From contig JAFUWV010000002.1 in the NCBI GenBank assembly GCA_017477325.1, forward strand, positions 124,001 to 188,000: a stretch of DNA of 64,000 bases, written 5' to 3'. Below are positions 1-10,982 of this stretch, one piece after another. The stretch's first letter is position 1; each line of letters starts with the position of its first letter. The notes beneath the pieces are model-generated. The model was not told the origin of the DNA. It was given only the letters and a program-made list of their open reading frames with translations, and made no database searches. Source of the DNA: Paludibacteraceae bacterium. Lineage in GTDB: Bacteria; Bacteroidota; Bacteroidia; Bacteroidales; Paludibacteraceae. A program made the position numbers and the translations under genes.

Positions 1-128
1 CATGTGGAATTCACTTGCTCTATCATAGAGCGCACTCGCTCTGCTTCACTCTGCTGTTTTGCAGAGATTTTAATACACAGTGTAAAGCTGAGCAACAAAG
101 TCGATAAAAATAAACATGTGTTTCGCAT
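1..128 (-). CDS. Secreted protein, N-terminal fragment (cut by window edge)
   Basis: A reading frame starts with ATG at 126-128 and stays open for 42 codons to the edge of the window. The first 24 or so residues look like a signal peptide: MRNTC, then a Leu/Ser/Thr/Phe-rich hydrophobic stretch ending near ISA. A charged helix-like stretch follows (KQQSEAERVRSMIEQV). A TAATTTTG promoter box lies about 20 bases upstream, which supports this start. The family cannot be recognised from so short a piece. It is divergent from the beta-galactosidase gene. Confidence 0.55.
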   Translation of the reverse strand, partial: MRNTCLFLSTLLLSFTLCIKISAKQQSEAERVRSMIEQVNST

Positions 129-148
129 AATATTATATTTTGTCACTG

Positions 149-180
149 CAAAATTATCTGTTTTCTAATTTAAAAACAAT
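149..180 (-). promoter_or_regulatory. Promoter for the leftward truncated gene
   Basis: Read on the minus strand, TAATTTTG (149-156) matches the Bacteroidetes -7 consensus TAnnTTTG, and ATTG sits 20 bases upstream (177-180). It points at the start codon at 128. Confidence 0.5.
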
Positions 181-250
181 ACTTCCTGCCTGTATTTAGC
201 CTTATTCTACCTTATTCGGAAATAAGTAGAACTAATTTTATTGAAGAAAA

Positions 251-3397
<3,147 letters not shown>

Positions 3398-3418
3398 CAA
3401 CCATCTTTGAGAGTTTAC

Positions 3419-3460
3419 AAGATAATAAAGGGTCATTCTTACATGACCCTTTATTATCTT
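3419..3460. terminator. Bidirectional intrinsic terminator
   Basis: A perfect 18-bp inverted repeat (arms 3419-3436 and 3443-3460) encloses a 6-base loop, with a GGGTCAT/ATGACCC core and AT-rich outer arms giving U-tracts on both strands. It lies between the convergent 3' ends of the beta-galactosidase and 4-alpha-glucanotransferase genes and can serve both. Confidence 0.9.
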
Positions 3461-3480
3461 ACTCTCTTGCGCTGTTCTGT

Positions 3481-6156
3481 TTAGAATCTTGAAGAAGTCA
3501 GAGTACGCACTTTTTCATTGAACTTGTCTGCCTTCAGCAAGTCTTCTACATTCAAGTGCATACGATAACACCAGAAGTGCCGCGGATTGTCAGGCATATT
3601 GATGCGCTCTGCATGCTGATCTGCCAGTCTGAGGTCTGCATCGATAGCCAACCAGTCCTGAAGCGGCAAAATCACCCACATGGCAGGTGAATACATGTGC
3701 TGATTGATGATGAATGAGGCTATCTCAGGAGACATCTCTTTTGGTGCTTCTCCCCACCAGCCCATTTGCTCGTTATAGAAACGCTGAGTCTTCTCTCTGT
3801 CCTCTTCCCACCATGCACGAAGCGGATTCATATCGTGCGTACCGGTAGTACATACCGAGAGATATGGAGCATCGGCAGGATGAGCAAAAGTGACTGTCGG
3901 GTCCTTGGGCATACGCTGAATCTCAAGCGAGAGTATCTGCAACTTATGCATCACGTCAGGCACACACGCAGGCACCATACCAAGGTCCTCGCCGCATACC
4001 AGCATATTGGTGGCATTGATCAGCGTAGGCAGTTTGCGCATTGCTGATTCACGCCAGAACTCATTGTGACGATGATAGAAATAGTCGTCATGTATGCGTG
4101 CAAGCAGTTGTCTCTGGTCTTCCCACAGTTCGCTGTAAGAGTGTGACTGATAAAGAGCAATACGCGGATGCAGAATCTCTGCATTGTCCTTGTCCGGAAC
4201 AAACAACACCTCGCAATGCAAGTACATCAGGCCGTTCATCACATTGCGCTTCTGTTCCTGCTCTGTGATGCTTAAGCCTTCGAACCACTGCTGTATCTTC
4301 TGCTGGGTGTCAAACTCTTCTTTGAACCAATAGATGTATCCGTCGTTCGTGTTGAAGAAAGTCTGCTTGGCATACTCAGTGTCATAGCCGAACACATCTC
4401 CCATGAAGTTGCTTCTGATATACGGTTTCACGAGTCTGTCTCTGTCTACTGCCACACCCATGTTCCACAAATCCTGTATCGTGTAACCCATGGCAGGAGA
4501 GAAGTGTCCGCAAAGACCCCACACTGCTGTCTTGGGCATTTGCCATATACGGAAGAAACCGAGTATATGGTCTATGCGGTATGCATCGAAGTAGTCTTGC
4601 ATCTTCGTAAAGCGTCTTCTCCACCAGCGGAATCCGTCTTGAGCCATCACGTCCCAGTTGTATGTCGGGAATCCCCAGTTCTGACCTGAGATGGAGAAGT
4701 CATCTGGCGGAGCACCTGCCGAAGCATCCAGATTGAATAGTTGAGGATCTGTCCATGCGTCCACCGAGTCTGGAGAAATACCGATAGGTATATCACCCTT
4801 CAGAGCCACACCTTTCGAGTGAGCATACGCCACAGCCTCACTCAGTTGCTTGTCAAGATGGAACTGCAAGAAATAGAAGAAACTTACCTTGTCATAGTCC
4901 TTTGCCTCCGGTGAAGACAGTTTCTCCAGGTCTTTCTGACTGAACTTGCTGTATCGCTTCCAGTCATAGAAATGCGGAGTGCCGTATTTGTCACGCAGAT
5001 AGCAGAACACGGCGTATGGCACAAGCCATTCTTTGTTTTTATCGAAGAAGGTCTTGTATTCCTCCGAGGAGAACACAGCCTCTTTCTCTGCCTTGAAGAT
5101 TGCCTGGTAAAACCACATCTTCTCGTCATATACCGTCTGATAGTCGGCTATTGTCTTCTTGTTCAGTTCCGCTTTCTTTGCTTCGTATTTCTTCTTCTGT
5201 GCCGGTGTCAGCCTGCCCATCTTTTCTATGTTAAGATAGACGGGGTGCAAGGCAAACACGCTGACAGCATTGTACGGATACGAGTCACGATTCGTATGCA
5301 GCAGTGTTGTATCATTGATAGGCAATGTTTGAATCATCTTCTGACCTGTCAATGCTGCCCAATCTGCCAGCTTCTTCAGATCCTGGAATTCGCCAATGCC
5401 GAATCCCTCGTCTGTACGGAGCGAGAATACCGGCACTGCCACACCTGCTCCTTTCCAACGGGGTTGTGTGCGGCGGAAACTGCGGTCATTCTGAACTATC
5501 ACCACTCCCTTGCTCAATCCCCATACCTGCCTGTTCTCGCCATATTCGATATCTACAACCTTACCTGTGCGCAGGTCGTATATCACATATTTATACTCTA
5601 TCACCTGGTCCGGCTTAACCTTTATCTCCTGATGCCAGACAGGGAAACCGCAGTCGCACATCGGCAGTTTGTCATCTGTGTTCCAACTGCCAAGTTCCGG
5701 AATATTGCCTACAATAGCCACACCTTGTGAAGGCAGTATCTGCGGAAGGTCTATTGAGAAATGCACGTTGCCCTCTGCTTTCTTTGAGGTCTTTTCCGGC
5801 TTCTGCTCTCTGTGGAACAGAGCCTTGAGAAAGGCTGTTGTGTAGAACGCCTTCTCATAGTCCACTGCCTGCCAGAAGTCGTGAAGTACTACTTTCTTGT
5901 CGGCTGCATGCAATTTAAGATGACGCTGCTGACCTGCCTCATATACGTAGGTGCCGTCTTGCAAACGCAGTGCATACCGATAGCTTAGTTCACCTGCAAA
6001 ATCTGTAACGGGAATAGTGGCAGTCCAGAAGTCGCTGCCTTGACAATCCAGGGTCAGAGGAGTCTGCTCTGTCCAGCCCAGCAAAGGATTGTCGCTGATA
6101 ACACAGAGTGTTTGTCCCCACTCTGCACGATAATTAATACAAAATGTCAGTGTCAT
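3481..6156 (-). CDS. malQ: 4-alpha-glucanotransferase (amylomaltase) with tandem CBM20, GH77
   Basis: This disproportionating enzyme transfers alpha-1,4-glucan chains between maltodextrins and probably acts in the cytosol, as no signal peptide is seen. Two CBM20-type starch-binding domains (roughly residues 1-105 and 128-225) precede the GH77 barrel. Catalytic residues are visible: nucleophile Asp529 in AYRIDHILGF, acid/base Glu723 in LVCGEDLG and Asp775 in TGTHDM. The length of 891 residues fits the long, plant DPE2-like subgroup common in Bacteroidetes. The start at 6156 begins exactly at the CBM20 (MTLTFCINY). A longer in-frame start at 6237 would lie at the promoter itself and was rejected. 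The promoter is at 6235-6266, so the gene is transcribed separately from the regulator upstream. Confidence 0.95.
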   Translation of the reverse strand: MTLTFCINYRAEWGQTLCVISDNPLLGWTEQTPLTLDCQGSDFWTATIPVTDFAGELSYRYALRLQDGTYVYEAGQQRHLKLHAADKKVVLHDFWQAVDYEKAFYTTAFLKALFHREQKPEKTSKKAEGNVHFSIDLPQILPSQGVAIVGNIPELGSWNTDDKLPMCDCGFPVWHQEIKVKPDQVIEYKYVIYDLRTGKVVDIEYGENRQVWGLSKGVVIVQNDRSFRRTQPRWKGAGVAVPVFSLRTDEGFGIGEFQDLKKLADWAALTGQKMIQTLPINDTTLLHTNRDSYPYNAVSVFALHPVYLNIEKMGRLTPAQKKKYEAKKAELNKKTIADYQTVYDEKMWFYQAIFKAEKEAVFSSEEYKTFFDKNKEWLVPYAVFCYLRDKYGTPHFYDWKRYSKFSQKDLEKLSSPEAKDYDKVSFFYFLQFHLDKQLSEAVAYAHSKGVALKGDIPIGISPDSVDAWTDPQLFNLDASAGAPPDDFSISGQNWGFPTYNWDVMAQDGFRWWRRRFTKMQDYFDAYRIDHILGFFRIWQMPKTAVWGLCGHFSPAMGYTIQDLWNMGVAVDRDRLVKPYIRSNFMGDVFGYDTEYAKQTFFNTNDGYIYWFKEEFDTQQKIQQWFEGLSITEQEQKRNVMNGLMYLHCEVLFVPDKDNAEILHPRIALYQSHSYSELWEDQRQLLARIHDDYFYHRHNEFWRESAMRKLPTLINATNMLVCGEDLGMVPACVPDVMHKLQILSLEIQRMPKDPTVTFAHPADAPYLSVCTTGTHDMNPLRAWWEEDREKTQRFYNEQMGWWGEAPKEMSPEIASFIINQHMYSPAMWVILPLQDWLAIDADLRLADQHAERINMPDNPRHFWCYRMHLNVEDLLKADKFNEKVRTLTSSRF

Positions 6157-6234
6157 GGTATAGTTGTGTTTTTTATAATGATATTGCCTGTCAAATGCTC
6201 TGCAATCAACGGCATCGCTACATCCTGTAGCCTG

Positions 6235-6266
6235 CAAAGTTACACAAAATATTTTATAGTGTCAAA
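6235..6266 (-). promoter_or_regulatory. Promoter for malQ
   Basis: On the minus strand, TAACTTTG (6235-6242) and TTTG (6263-6266) are exactly 20 bases apart. The leader to the ATG at 6156 would be about 75 bases. Confidence 0.75.
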
Positions 6267-6272
6267 CTTTTT

Positions 6273-7379
6273 TTACTCCTCTGTTGTTTCTTCATCCTCC
6301 AATTGTTTTCTTCTCCATTCTGCCGGAGTCATACCAGTAAACTGCTTGAAACTGCGGTAGAAAGTGCTTTCAAAAGAAAATCCTGTCTTTGCCAGCGCCA
6401 CTGATACTGCCTCTTTGAATGTCTTATAGCGCCTGTCTGTCAGTATCTTTTTCGCTTCATCCACACGATACATGTTCACGAAAGAAGCAAAGTTCATGTT
6501 CATCTCTGTCCGCAAATAAGATGACAGATAGGTCCGGTTCGTGTAAAGCATACCAGCAAGCTCGGTAAGCGTAAAATTAGGGTTCGTAAAAGGCTTGGTT
6601 TCTGTCATTACCCTTTCTACGTCTTCACGCCTCAGTAACACCGAAAACTGACCCCTTTCAGAATTATGATTAGCATCATCTCCGGTTTCTTCCACATCTT
6701 CTGCCAACTGATAAACAGATTCTGGCAACGATAGTCTTGACGTAACATAACCGAGCAGATAGAGCAATACCGACATCAGCACCGCAGGCACTGCCACCAG
6801 ACTCTTACCCGCAAACCATTCCCTGCCTATCAGATTGCTCAGTATTGCAAGAATGGATATAATGGCAAACAATACCACCAACCATACCACAGGACGCAGA
6901 CTGTTACTCCTGTCATCACTGTACTGATCGTCAAGCGACTCACGCAGTTGATTCAGCAATCTCGGCCCGCATATTGCTGTATATACCACCTCTGCCGCAA
7001 AACACAGCCTCGCCGTTATGTACATTGCCCTGTGCCCCTCTTTCCAGTCAAACACGTAACTCAAAATATAGAACACTGCCAGCACAACTGCCGGCAACAA
7101 CCACCAGTATTCCTTGCCCGGCTTCTTTCCTGCCAGACGTATTATATAAAACCAAAACAACGGATACACCAGCAGATTGCAAATGCCATACACTGTCTCC
7201 AGCACAGGATGCACTGTTCCGCTGAAATAAAGATAGTGCATCGTGTATAGTACAAAACTCGCAAGGAAAAAGTACGTCATCATCCTCCGGGCACTATCCG
7301 ACTGTCTGTACGACAACATAAACCACAATAGCCAAAACAACGTGGTCAGCATCGGAAGAGATATAACAAGTCTCAGCAT
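6273..7379 (-). CDS. Membrane-anchored AraC-family transcriptional regulator
   Basis: The N-terminal two-thirds hold about six to seven hydrophobic segments (residues 1 to about 225). The last 110 residues are an AraC-type DNA-binding domain with two helix-turn-helix units; the typical closing motif FYRSFKQFTGMTPAEWRR is present. A membrane sensor fused to an AraC domain is a recurrent Bacteroidetes regulator type. The start overlaps the end of the upstream UPF0104 gene by 7 bases, so the two are translationally coupled. Its target is unknown. malQ lies immediately downstream but has its own promoter, so regulation of malQ is only a guess. Confidence 0.85.
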   Translation of the reverse strand: MLRLVISLPMLTTLFWLLWFMLSYRQSDSARRMMTYFFLASFVLYTMHYLYFSGTVHPVLETVYGICNLLVYPLFWFYIIRLAGKKPGKEYWWLLPAVVLAVFYILSYVFDWKEGHRAMYITARLCFAAEVVYTAICGPRLLNQLRESLDDQYSDDRSNSLRPVVWLVVLFAIISILAILSNLIGREWFAGKSLVAVPAVLMSVLLYLLGYVTSRLSLPESVYQLAEDVEETGDDANHNSERGQFSVLLRREDVERVMTETKPFTNPNFTLTELAGMLYTNRTYLSSYLRTEMNMNFASFVNMYRVDEAKKILTDRRYKTFKEAVSVALAKTGFSFESTFYRSFKQFTGMTPAEWRRKQLEDEETTEE

Positions 7380-8323
7380 CTTTCTTCTCCTTTCTTATCT
7401 TTCATACCGGTCAAAACCGTACCTACAAGCATGGGCAGAATAGTGTTCAGCATCCATAGCAGTATCGCAGCTATTGCTATCTGGGGCACACTCTCCGTGA
7501 ACTGCGAAAATATCACTACTGACCAACTGCCTCTCACTGCCGCATCCGCCACAGGCACCGATGGAGTTACCGTCACCAATAAATAATATGCAGGTATCGC
7601 TACCAGCGCTTCGCACAAACTCAACTCTATGCCGCAGAACAACAGCACCAGCCACAACTGCAAGCAATATACCGCATACCTCAATGCAGACAACAATAAT
7701 GTCATGCCAAATCTCTTGTGAGAAAACTTGCTCAGTACCACCAGCGTATCCCTCATCTTACCTTCCTCCGTCCTCTCTGCCAGCCTTCTTGACAAGGCAG
7801 GATAAAACACTATCACCACTATCTGCACAATCAGTACCAGTACGCACAGCCACTCCAGCCATACCAACCCTCCTACACGCTCCAACAGACTGATGCAAGA
7901 CGGCATACCGGCCATCACCTGCAGAAAGGCTAATGCCAGTGTACCCACAAAACCCAGTGCCACTGCCTCCGCCCAACGGCTCTTGTTCTCCATCATCGTC
8001 ACCCTGGCAGGATAATCACCCAGCCTGCTCGGAGTCAGAAAAGCACCTATAAAACCAAAATAGGTCTGACGCTGGGCATCACGCAAACTCATCTTCTCTA
8101 TATCACTCATCAGGTAGCGCCACTTCATCGATTCAAACAAGATGTTCACAGGAAACAGCAGAACAGCTACCATCAAACTTATATATTGCCTCCAACCCGC
8201 ACCCCGGAAATACTCCGACAGCGAACCCCAGTCATCATACACTGCCAGACGATAAGCCAAATAACCGTAAGCAGACACAACTAGCAGCCACTGAATCACT
8301 TTTAATGGTTTTATCGCCTTCAT
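7373..8323 (-). CDS. UPF0104 / lysylphosphatidylglycerol synthase-type membrane protein
   Basis: A polytopic membrane protein of 316 residues with about eight hydrophobic segments. It belongs to the family named after the flippase half of MprF (UPF0104), recognisable from FLTPSRLGDYPARVTMM near residue 117 and a PxxPxADAAVRGSW-like loop in the last third. Related proteins move or process lipid-linked substrates. The short form has no synthase domain, so aminoacylation of lipid is not implied. It sits one base after the GtrA-like gene, which also belongs to a family linked to lipid-linked sugar transfer, and overlaps the regulator downstream. Confidence 0.75.
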   Translation of the reverse strand: MKAIKPLKVIQWLLVVSAYGYLAYRLAVYDDWGSLSEYFRGAGWRQYISLMVAVLLFPVNILFESMKWRYLMSDIEKMSLRDAQRQTYFGFIGAFLTPSRLGDYPARVTMMENKSRWAEAVALGFVGTLALAFLQVMAGMPSCISLLERVGGLVWLEWLCVLVLIVQIVVIVFYPALSRRLAERTEEGKMRDTLVVLSKFSHKRFGMTLLLSALRYAVYCLQLWLVLLFCGIELSLCEALVAIPAYYLLVTVTPSVPVADAAVRGSWSVVIFSQFTESVPQIAIAAILLWMLNTILPMLVGTVLTGMKDKKGEERC

Positions 8324-8324
8324 C

Positions 8325-8825
8325 CTATTCGCTTTTCCTTACCCTGAACGAATAATATTTCTGCCCGAAATACGACACTGCCACCGTGACTACCGTGATT
8401 ATCATCTTCGACGGTGTAGGATACACACCGCATACCTCTACCAGCAACTTCAATCCGAAATAGTTAATCGCAAGATTCACAGCCACTATCGACACATATC
8501 GCAAAAACTGTCTCACACCATGCAAGTCCGACTGGGTAAACGTCACATACTTGTTTAGCCAGAAACCCGTCAGCAATGTTATCGGAAACACTATGCACAG
8601 CGCTGCTATGTGAGGAGTCAGGCACCACTCCCTGCCAAGTGCCGTGAAATATACCAACTCATGACCCACAACAAAATTGTACATCAAAAAATACAGCACC
8701 CAGTCAAGCACCATGTTTCCCGCTCCGCAAGCACCATACCTGAAAAACTGCTCCGAACATATCCTGCGGAACGGAGGATAGAAAAAGTCTATCACTTTCC
8801 TTATATAATCGCCTAAGATTTGCAT
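8325..8825 (-). CDS. GtrA-family membrane protein
   Basis: A 166-residue protein with four hydrophobic segments and the GtrA-family pattern: FFRYGACGAGNMVLDWVLYF near the N-terminus and NLAINYFGLKLLV in the second half. GtrA proteins are thought to help flip or transfer polyprenyl-linked sugars during cell-surface glycan synthesis. The start at 8825 (MQILGDYIRK) was chosen because a TAACTTTG promoter lies just upstream at 8856-8863; a longer frame to 8948 would run back through that promoter. It is first of a three-gene leftward operon with the UPF0104 protein and the AraC regulator. Confidence 0.8.
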   Translation of the reverse strand: MQILGDYIRKVIDFFYPPFRRICSEQFFRYGACGAGNMVLDWVLYFLMYNFVVGHELVYFTALGREWCLTPHIAALCIVFPITLLTGFWLNKYVTFTQSDLHGVRQFLRYVSIVAVNLAINYFGLKLLVEVCGVYPTPSKMIITVVTVAVSYFGQKYYSFRVRKSE

Positions 8826-8850
8826 ATTCAAAATATTTGTACTACTTTTG
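8819..8850 (+). promoter_or_regulatory. Promoter for rsmA
   Basis: TTTG (8819-8822) and TACTTTTG (8843-8850) are 20 bases apart. The -33 box overlaps the gtrA-like start codon region, and the -7 box forms a palindrome with the opposing gtrA promoter -7 box. Confidence 0.75.
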
Positions 8851-8855
8851 CACCG

Positions 8856-8887
8856 CAAAGTTAAGCTATTTTCCTTAACTATGCAAA
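8856..8887 (-). promoter_or_regulatory. Promoter for the gtrA-like operon
   Basis: On the minus strand, TAACTTTG (8856-8863) and TTTG (8884-8887) are 20 bases apart. It faces the rsmA promoter, with only five bases between the two -7 boxes. Confidence 0.75.
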
Positions 8888-8928
8888 TTAAGTTTAACCA
8901 ATTCACTGTTATATGGACTATCACGCGG

Positions 8929-9711
8929 ATGCTCAAAGTACGTGCCAAGAAAGCGCTGGGTCAGCACTTCCTTCGGGATCTGAGTGTTGCTCAGCAAATA
9001 GCCGAAAGTCTGGTATTCCTGTCGAATAGAATGCCTGTCTTGGAAGTAGGGCCGGGAATGGGAGTGCTTACCCAATTCCTGCTCCAGAATCCTCGTGTAC
9101 AACTCACAGCCGTAGAACTTGACAGAGAATCGGTTGACTACCTCAAAGTCAATTTCCCGCAATTACATCTTATTCAAGGAGATTTCCTCCGTCTTGACCT
9201 TAACTTGCTCTATCCGGAGGGAGAATTCTGCGTAATAGGCAACTACCCATACAATATCTCATCGCAGATATTCTTCAAAGTACTCGAATATAAAGACCGT
9301 ATCCCCTGCTGCTCCGGCATGATTCAGAAAGAAGTGGCTGAACGCCTCGCTGCTAAACCGGGAAACAAACAATATGGCATACTCTCCGTACTCATGCAAG
9401 CATGGTACGATATAGAATATATCTTCACTGTACACGAACACGTCTTCGACCCACCTCCAAAGGTCAAGTCTGCTGTTGTCCGTTTCACACGTAATAAACG
9501 ACGACGGCTTGAGTGTGACGAACAACTCTTCAAACAAGTGGTCAAGACTGCTTTCAACCAACGGCGGAAACAAATGCGTAACTCACTTATGCCGCTAATC
9601 GGAAAAGGTAATCCCATACTCGAACAAGATGTATTTAAACTCCGACCTGAACAACTCTCCGTCGAACAGTTCATCGCTCTCACCAACCTCATTGCAACCA
9701 GTAACCAGTAA
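8929..9711 (+). CDS. rsmA: 16S rRNA (adenine1518/1519-N6)-dimethyltransferase
   Basis: RsmA (KsgA) dimethylates two adjacent adenines in helix 45 of 16S rRNA, using S-adenosylmethionine, late in 30S assembly. The sequence opens with KKALGQHFLRD, followed by the SAM-binding motif LEVGPGMGVLTQFL and the catalytic IGNYPYNISSQI motif. The C-terminal helical domain is complete at 260 residues. The start at 8929 (MLKVRAKKALGQHF) is the family-typical one, giving a leader of about 75 bases from the predicted promoter. The stop codon TAA (9709-9711) lies inside a heptamer repeat that forms the spacer to corA. Confidence 0.96.
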   Translation: MLKVRAKKALGQHFLRDLSVAQQIAESLVFLSNRMPVLEVGPGMGVLTQFLLQNPRVQLTAVELDRESVDYLKVNFPQLHLIQGDFLRLDLNLLYPEGEFCVIGNYPYNISSQIFFKVLEYKDRIPCCSGMIQKEVAERLAAKPGNKQYGILSVLMQAWYDIEYIFTVHEHVFDPPPKVKSAVVRFTRNKRRRLECDEQLFKQVVKTAFNQRRKQMRNSLMPLIGKGNPILEQDVFKLRPEQLSVEQFIALTNLIATSNQ

Positions 9712-9736
9712 CCACTCACCAGTAACCACTCACCAC
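9698..9736 (+). repeat. Heptamer tandem repeat at the rsmA 3' end
   Basis: Five consecutive 7-base units are CCAGTAA, CCAGTAA, CCACTCA, CCAGTAA and CCACTCA, followed by CCACC. They span the last codons and stop of rsmA and the whole spacer to corA. Each CCAGTAA unit carries a TAA. Confidence 0.85.
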
Positions 9737-9737
9737 C

Positions 9738-10688
9738 ATGTCAGAACTGAGAATATTCTATAAAGACAAAGAGAAAATCAAAATCTCTAAGTCACTCGAC
9801 ATACTCCAGAAAATCGAAAAGAAAGACATTATCTGGATTGACCTGCTCGATGTCAAGGAAGAAGTAGAAACCGAACTCGAGCAGTTCCTCAAAATCTATA
9901 TCCAGGAAGACGAGGAAATGGAGGAAATCGAGATGTCAAGCCGGTATATGCAAACCGATGACTCTATCGTCGTTAACTCCAACTTCCTCAAAGACACTTT
10001 CGAAATATGCCCCGTTAACTTTATTATCAAACAGGGCGTACTGGTCACTGTGCGTGATGATGAACTCGGAACCTTCAATGAAACCGTCAAGAAGATGTTC
10101 GTCAATACACGCAATTTCCCCACTGGTTTCCATGTATTTGTTGCACTTATGGAAACACGAGTTGAATACGATGCCGACCTTATCGAGGATACCACTGACC
10201 TCATCACCAACCTATCCACTGATATCAATAAGGCATCCGACCATGTGGACGAAGATATCCTCATTCAAATCAAGGACTTGCAGGAAAAAGTAACCATCAT
10301 CCGACAGAATGTCATGGACAAACAGCGAGTCATCTCCAATGTCCTCAAGTGTGACTTCTTCCCAAAAGACTTGCAGGCGCGCCTCACCATGATTATCAAA
10401 GATATCAATTCACTCTTCGAATATACACGGTTCGGATTTGACCGTCTGGACTACCTGCAGGATACCTTCCTTGGTCTCGTCAATATCGAACAGAACAAGA
10501 TTATCAAAATATTCACTATCGTAAATATCGTCTTCCTCCCGCCTACACTCATCGCATCTATGTATGGCATGAACTTCGACTTTATGCCTGAACTACATTG
10601 GCACTACGGATACCCCTTCGCAATCGGACTCATGATAGTCTTCACTCTCTTCATTATGCTCATCTTCCGACTCAAGAAGTGGCTCTGA
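9738..10688 (+). CDS. corA: CorA-family magnesium/divalent cation transporter
   Basis: CorA forms a homopentameric inner-membrane channel for Mg2+ (also Co2+ or Ni2+). The 316-residue protein has a long alpha/beta and coiled cytoplasmic domain, then two C-terminal membrane helices. The signature YGMNF follows the first helix near residue 278, and a basic tail RLKKWL ends the protein. The gene starts 26 bases after rsmA and is probably co-transcribed with it. The selectivity motif MPELHWHYGYP is a variant of the usual MPEL loop, so Mg2+ is the likeliest substrate. Confidence 0.92.
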   Translation: MSELRIFYKDKEKIKISKSLDILQKIEKKDIIWIDLLDVKEEVETELEQFLKIYIQEDEEMEEIEMSSRYMQTDDSIVVNSNFLKDTFEICPVNFIIKQGVLVTVRDDELGTFNETVKKMFVNTRNFPTGFHVFVALMETRVEYDADLIEDTTDLITNLSTDINKASDHVDEDILIQIKDLQEKVTIIRQNVMDKQRVISNVLKCDFFPKDLQARLTMIIKDINSLFEYTRFGFDRLDYLQDTFLGLVNIEQNKIIKIFTIVNIVFLPPTLIASMYGMNFDFMPELHWHYGYPFAIGLMIVFTLFIMLIFRLKKWL

Positions 10689-10802
10689 CAACGCATATAT
10701 GACCTGCTCCTTCCGCACCCGCATGTAACACCACTGGACTCTACAACTAACTCCGCCTGTGTGTTCGAGCAACTCCGGAAGACAAGAATCTGTAGATTAT
10801 AG

Positions 10803-10845
10803 TTTATGCATATTTATGCAATCTCACTGCATAAATATGCATAAA
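10803..10845. repeat. Perfect 18-bp inverted repeat built on ATGCAT
   Basis: The arms at 10803-10820 and 10828-10845 are perfect reverse complements with a 7-base loop. Each arm contains ATGCAT, itself a palindrome. It lies between the convergent 3' ends of corA and a lipoprotein gene and may terminate both, although neither side has a strong U-tract. The rest of 10689-10982 shows no gene. Confidence 0.7.
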
Positions 10846-10870
10846 TCTTAAAAAAACGCACTTTTCTCTA

Positions 10871-10910
10871 TGCTCTCGTCAAGCATACTCTAAGCTAAGT
10901 GTAAGCCATC
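10871..10910 (+). repeat. Dispersed element copy A (three TNWAAGC units)
   Basis: TCAAGCA, TCTAAGC and TGTAAGC follow each other at 10- and 11-base spacing (10879-10906). The preceding TGCTCTCG is shared with copy C at 46742. Related copies are at 31435 and 46742. TATGCT and AGCATA around the first unit form a short inverted repeat. Confidence 0.6.
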
Positions 10911-10982
10911 TCCTCCTTTATGCAGAAAAATGCATAATCTTAATAATCGTACTTTTTCTTGAAGCCTGATGCCTCCTGCAAT

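Noticed and set aside
4972-5730. 252-codon plus-strand frame opposite malQ
   Set aside because: It is antisense to the conserved GH77 and CBM regions, has a Cys/His/Leu-rich composition typical of shadow frames and no promoter.
10750-10790. tRNA-like GTTCGAGC near corA
   Set aside because: No acceptor stem, D-arm or anticodon stem can be folded around it; only the T-loop-like octamer is present.
10689-10799. In-frame open stretch of 36 codons after the corA TGA stop
   Set aside because: CorA already ends with its normal basic tail RLKKWL, the extension has no recognisable features, and a stretch this long occurs by chance in GC-balanced DNA. Read-through is not needed to explain it.
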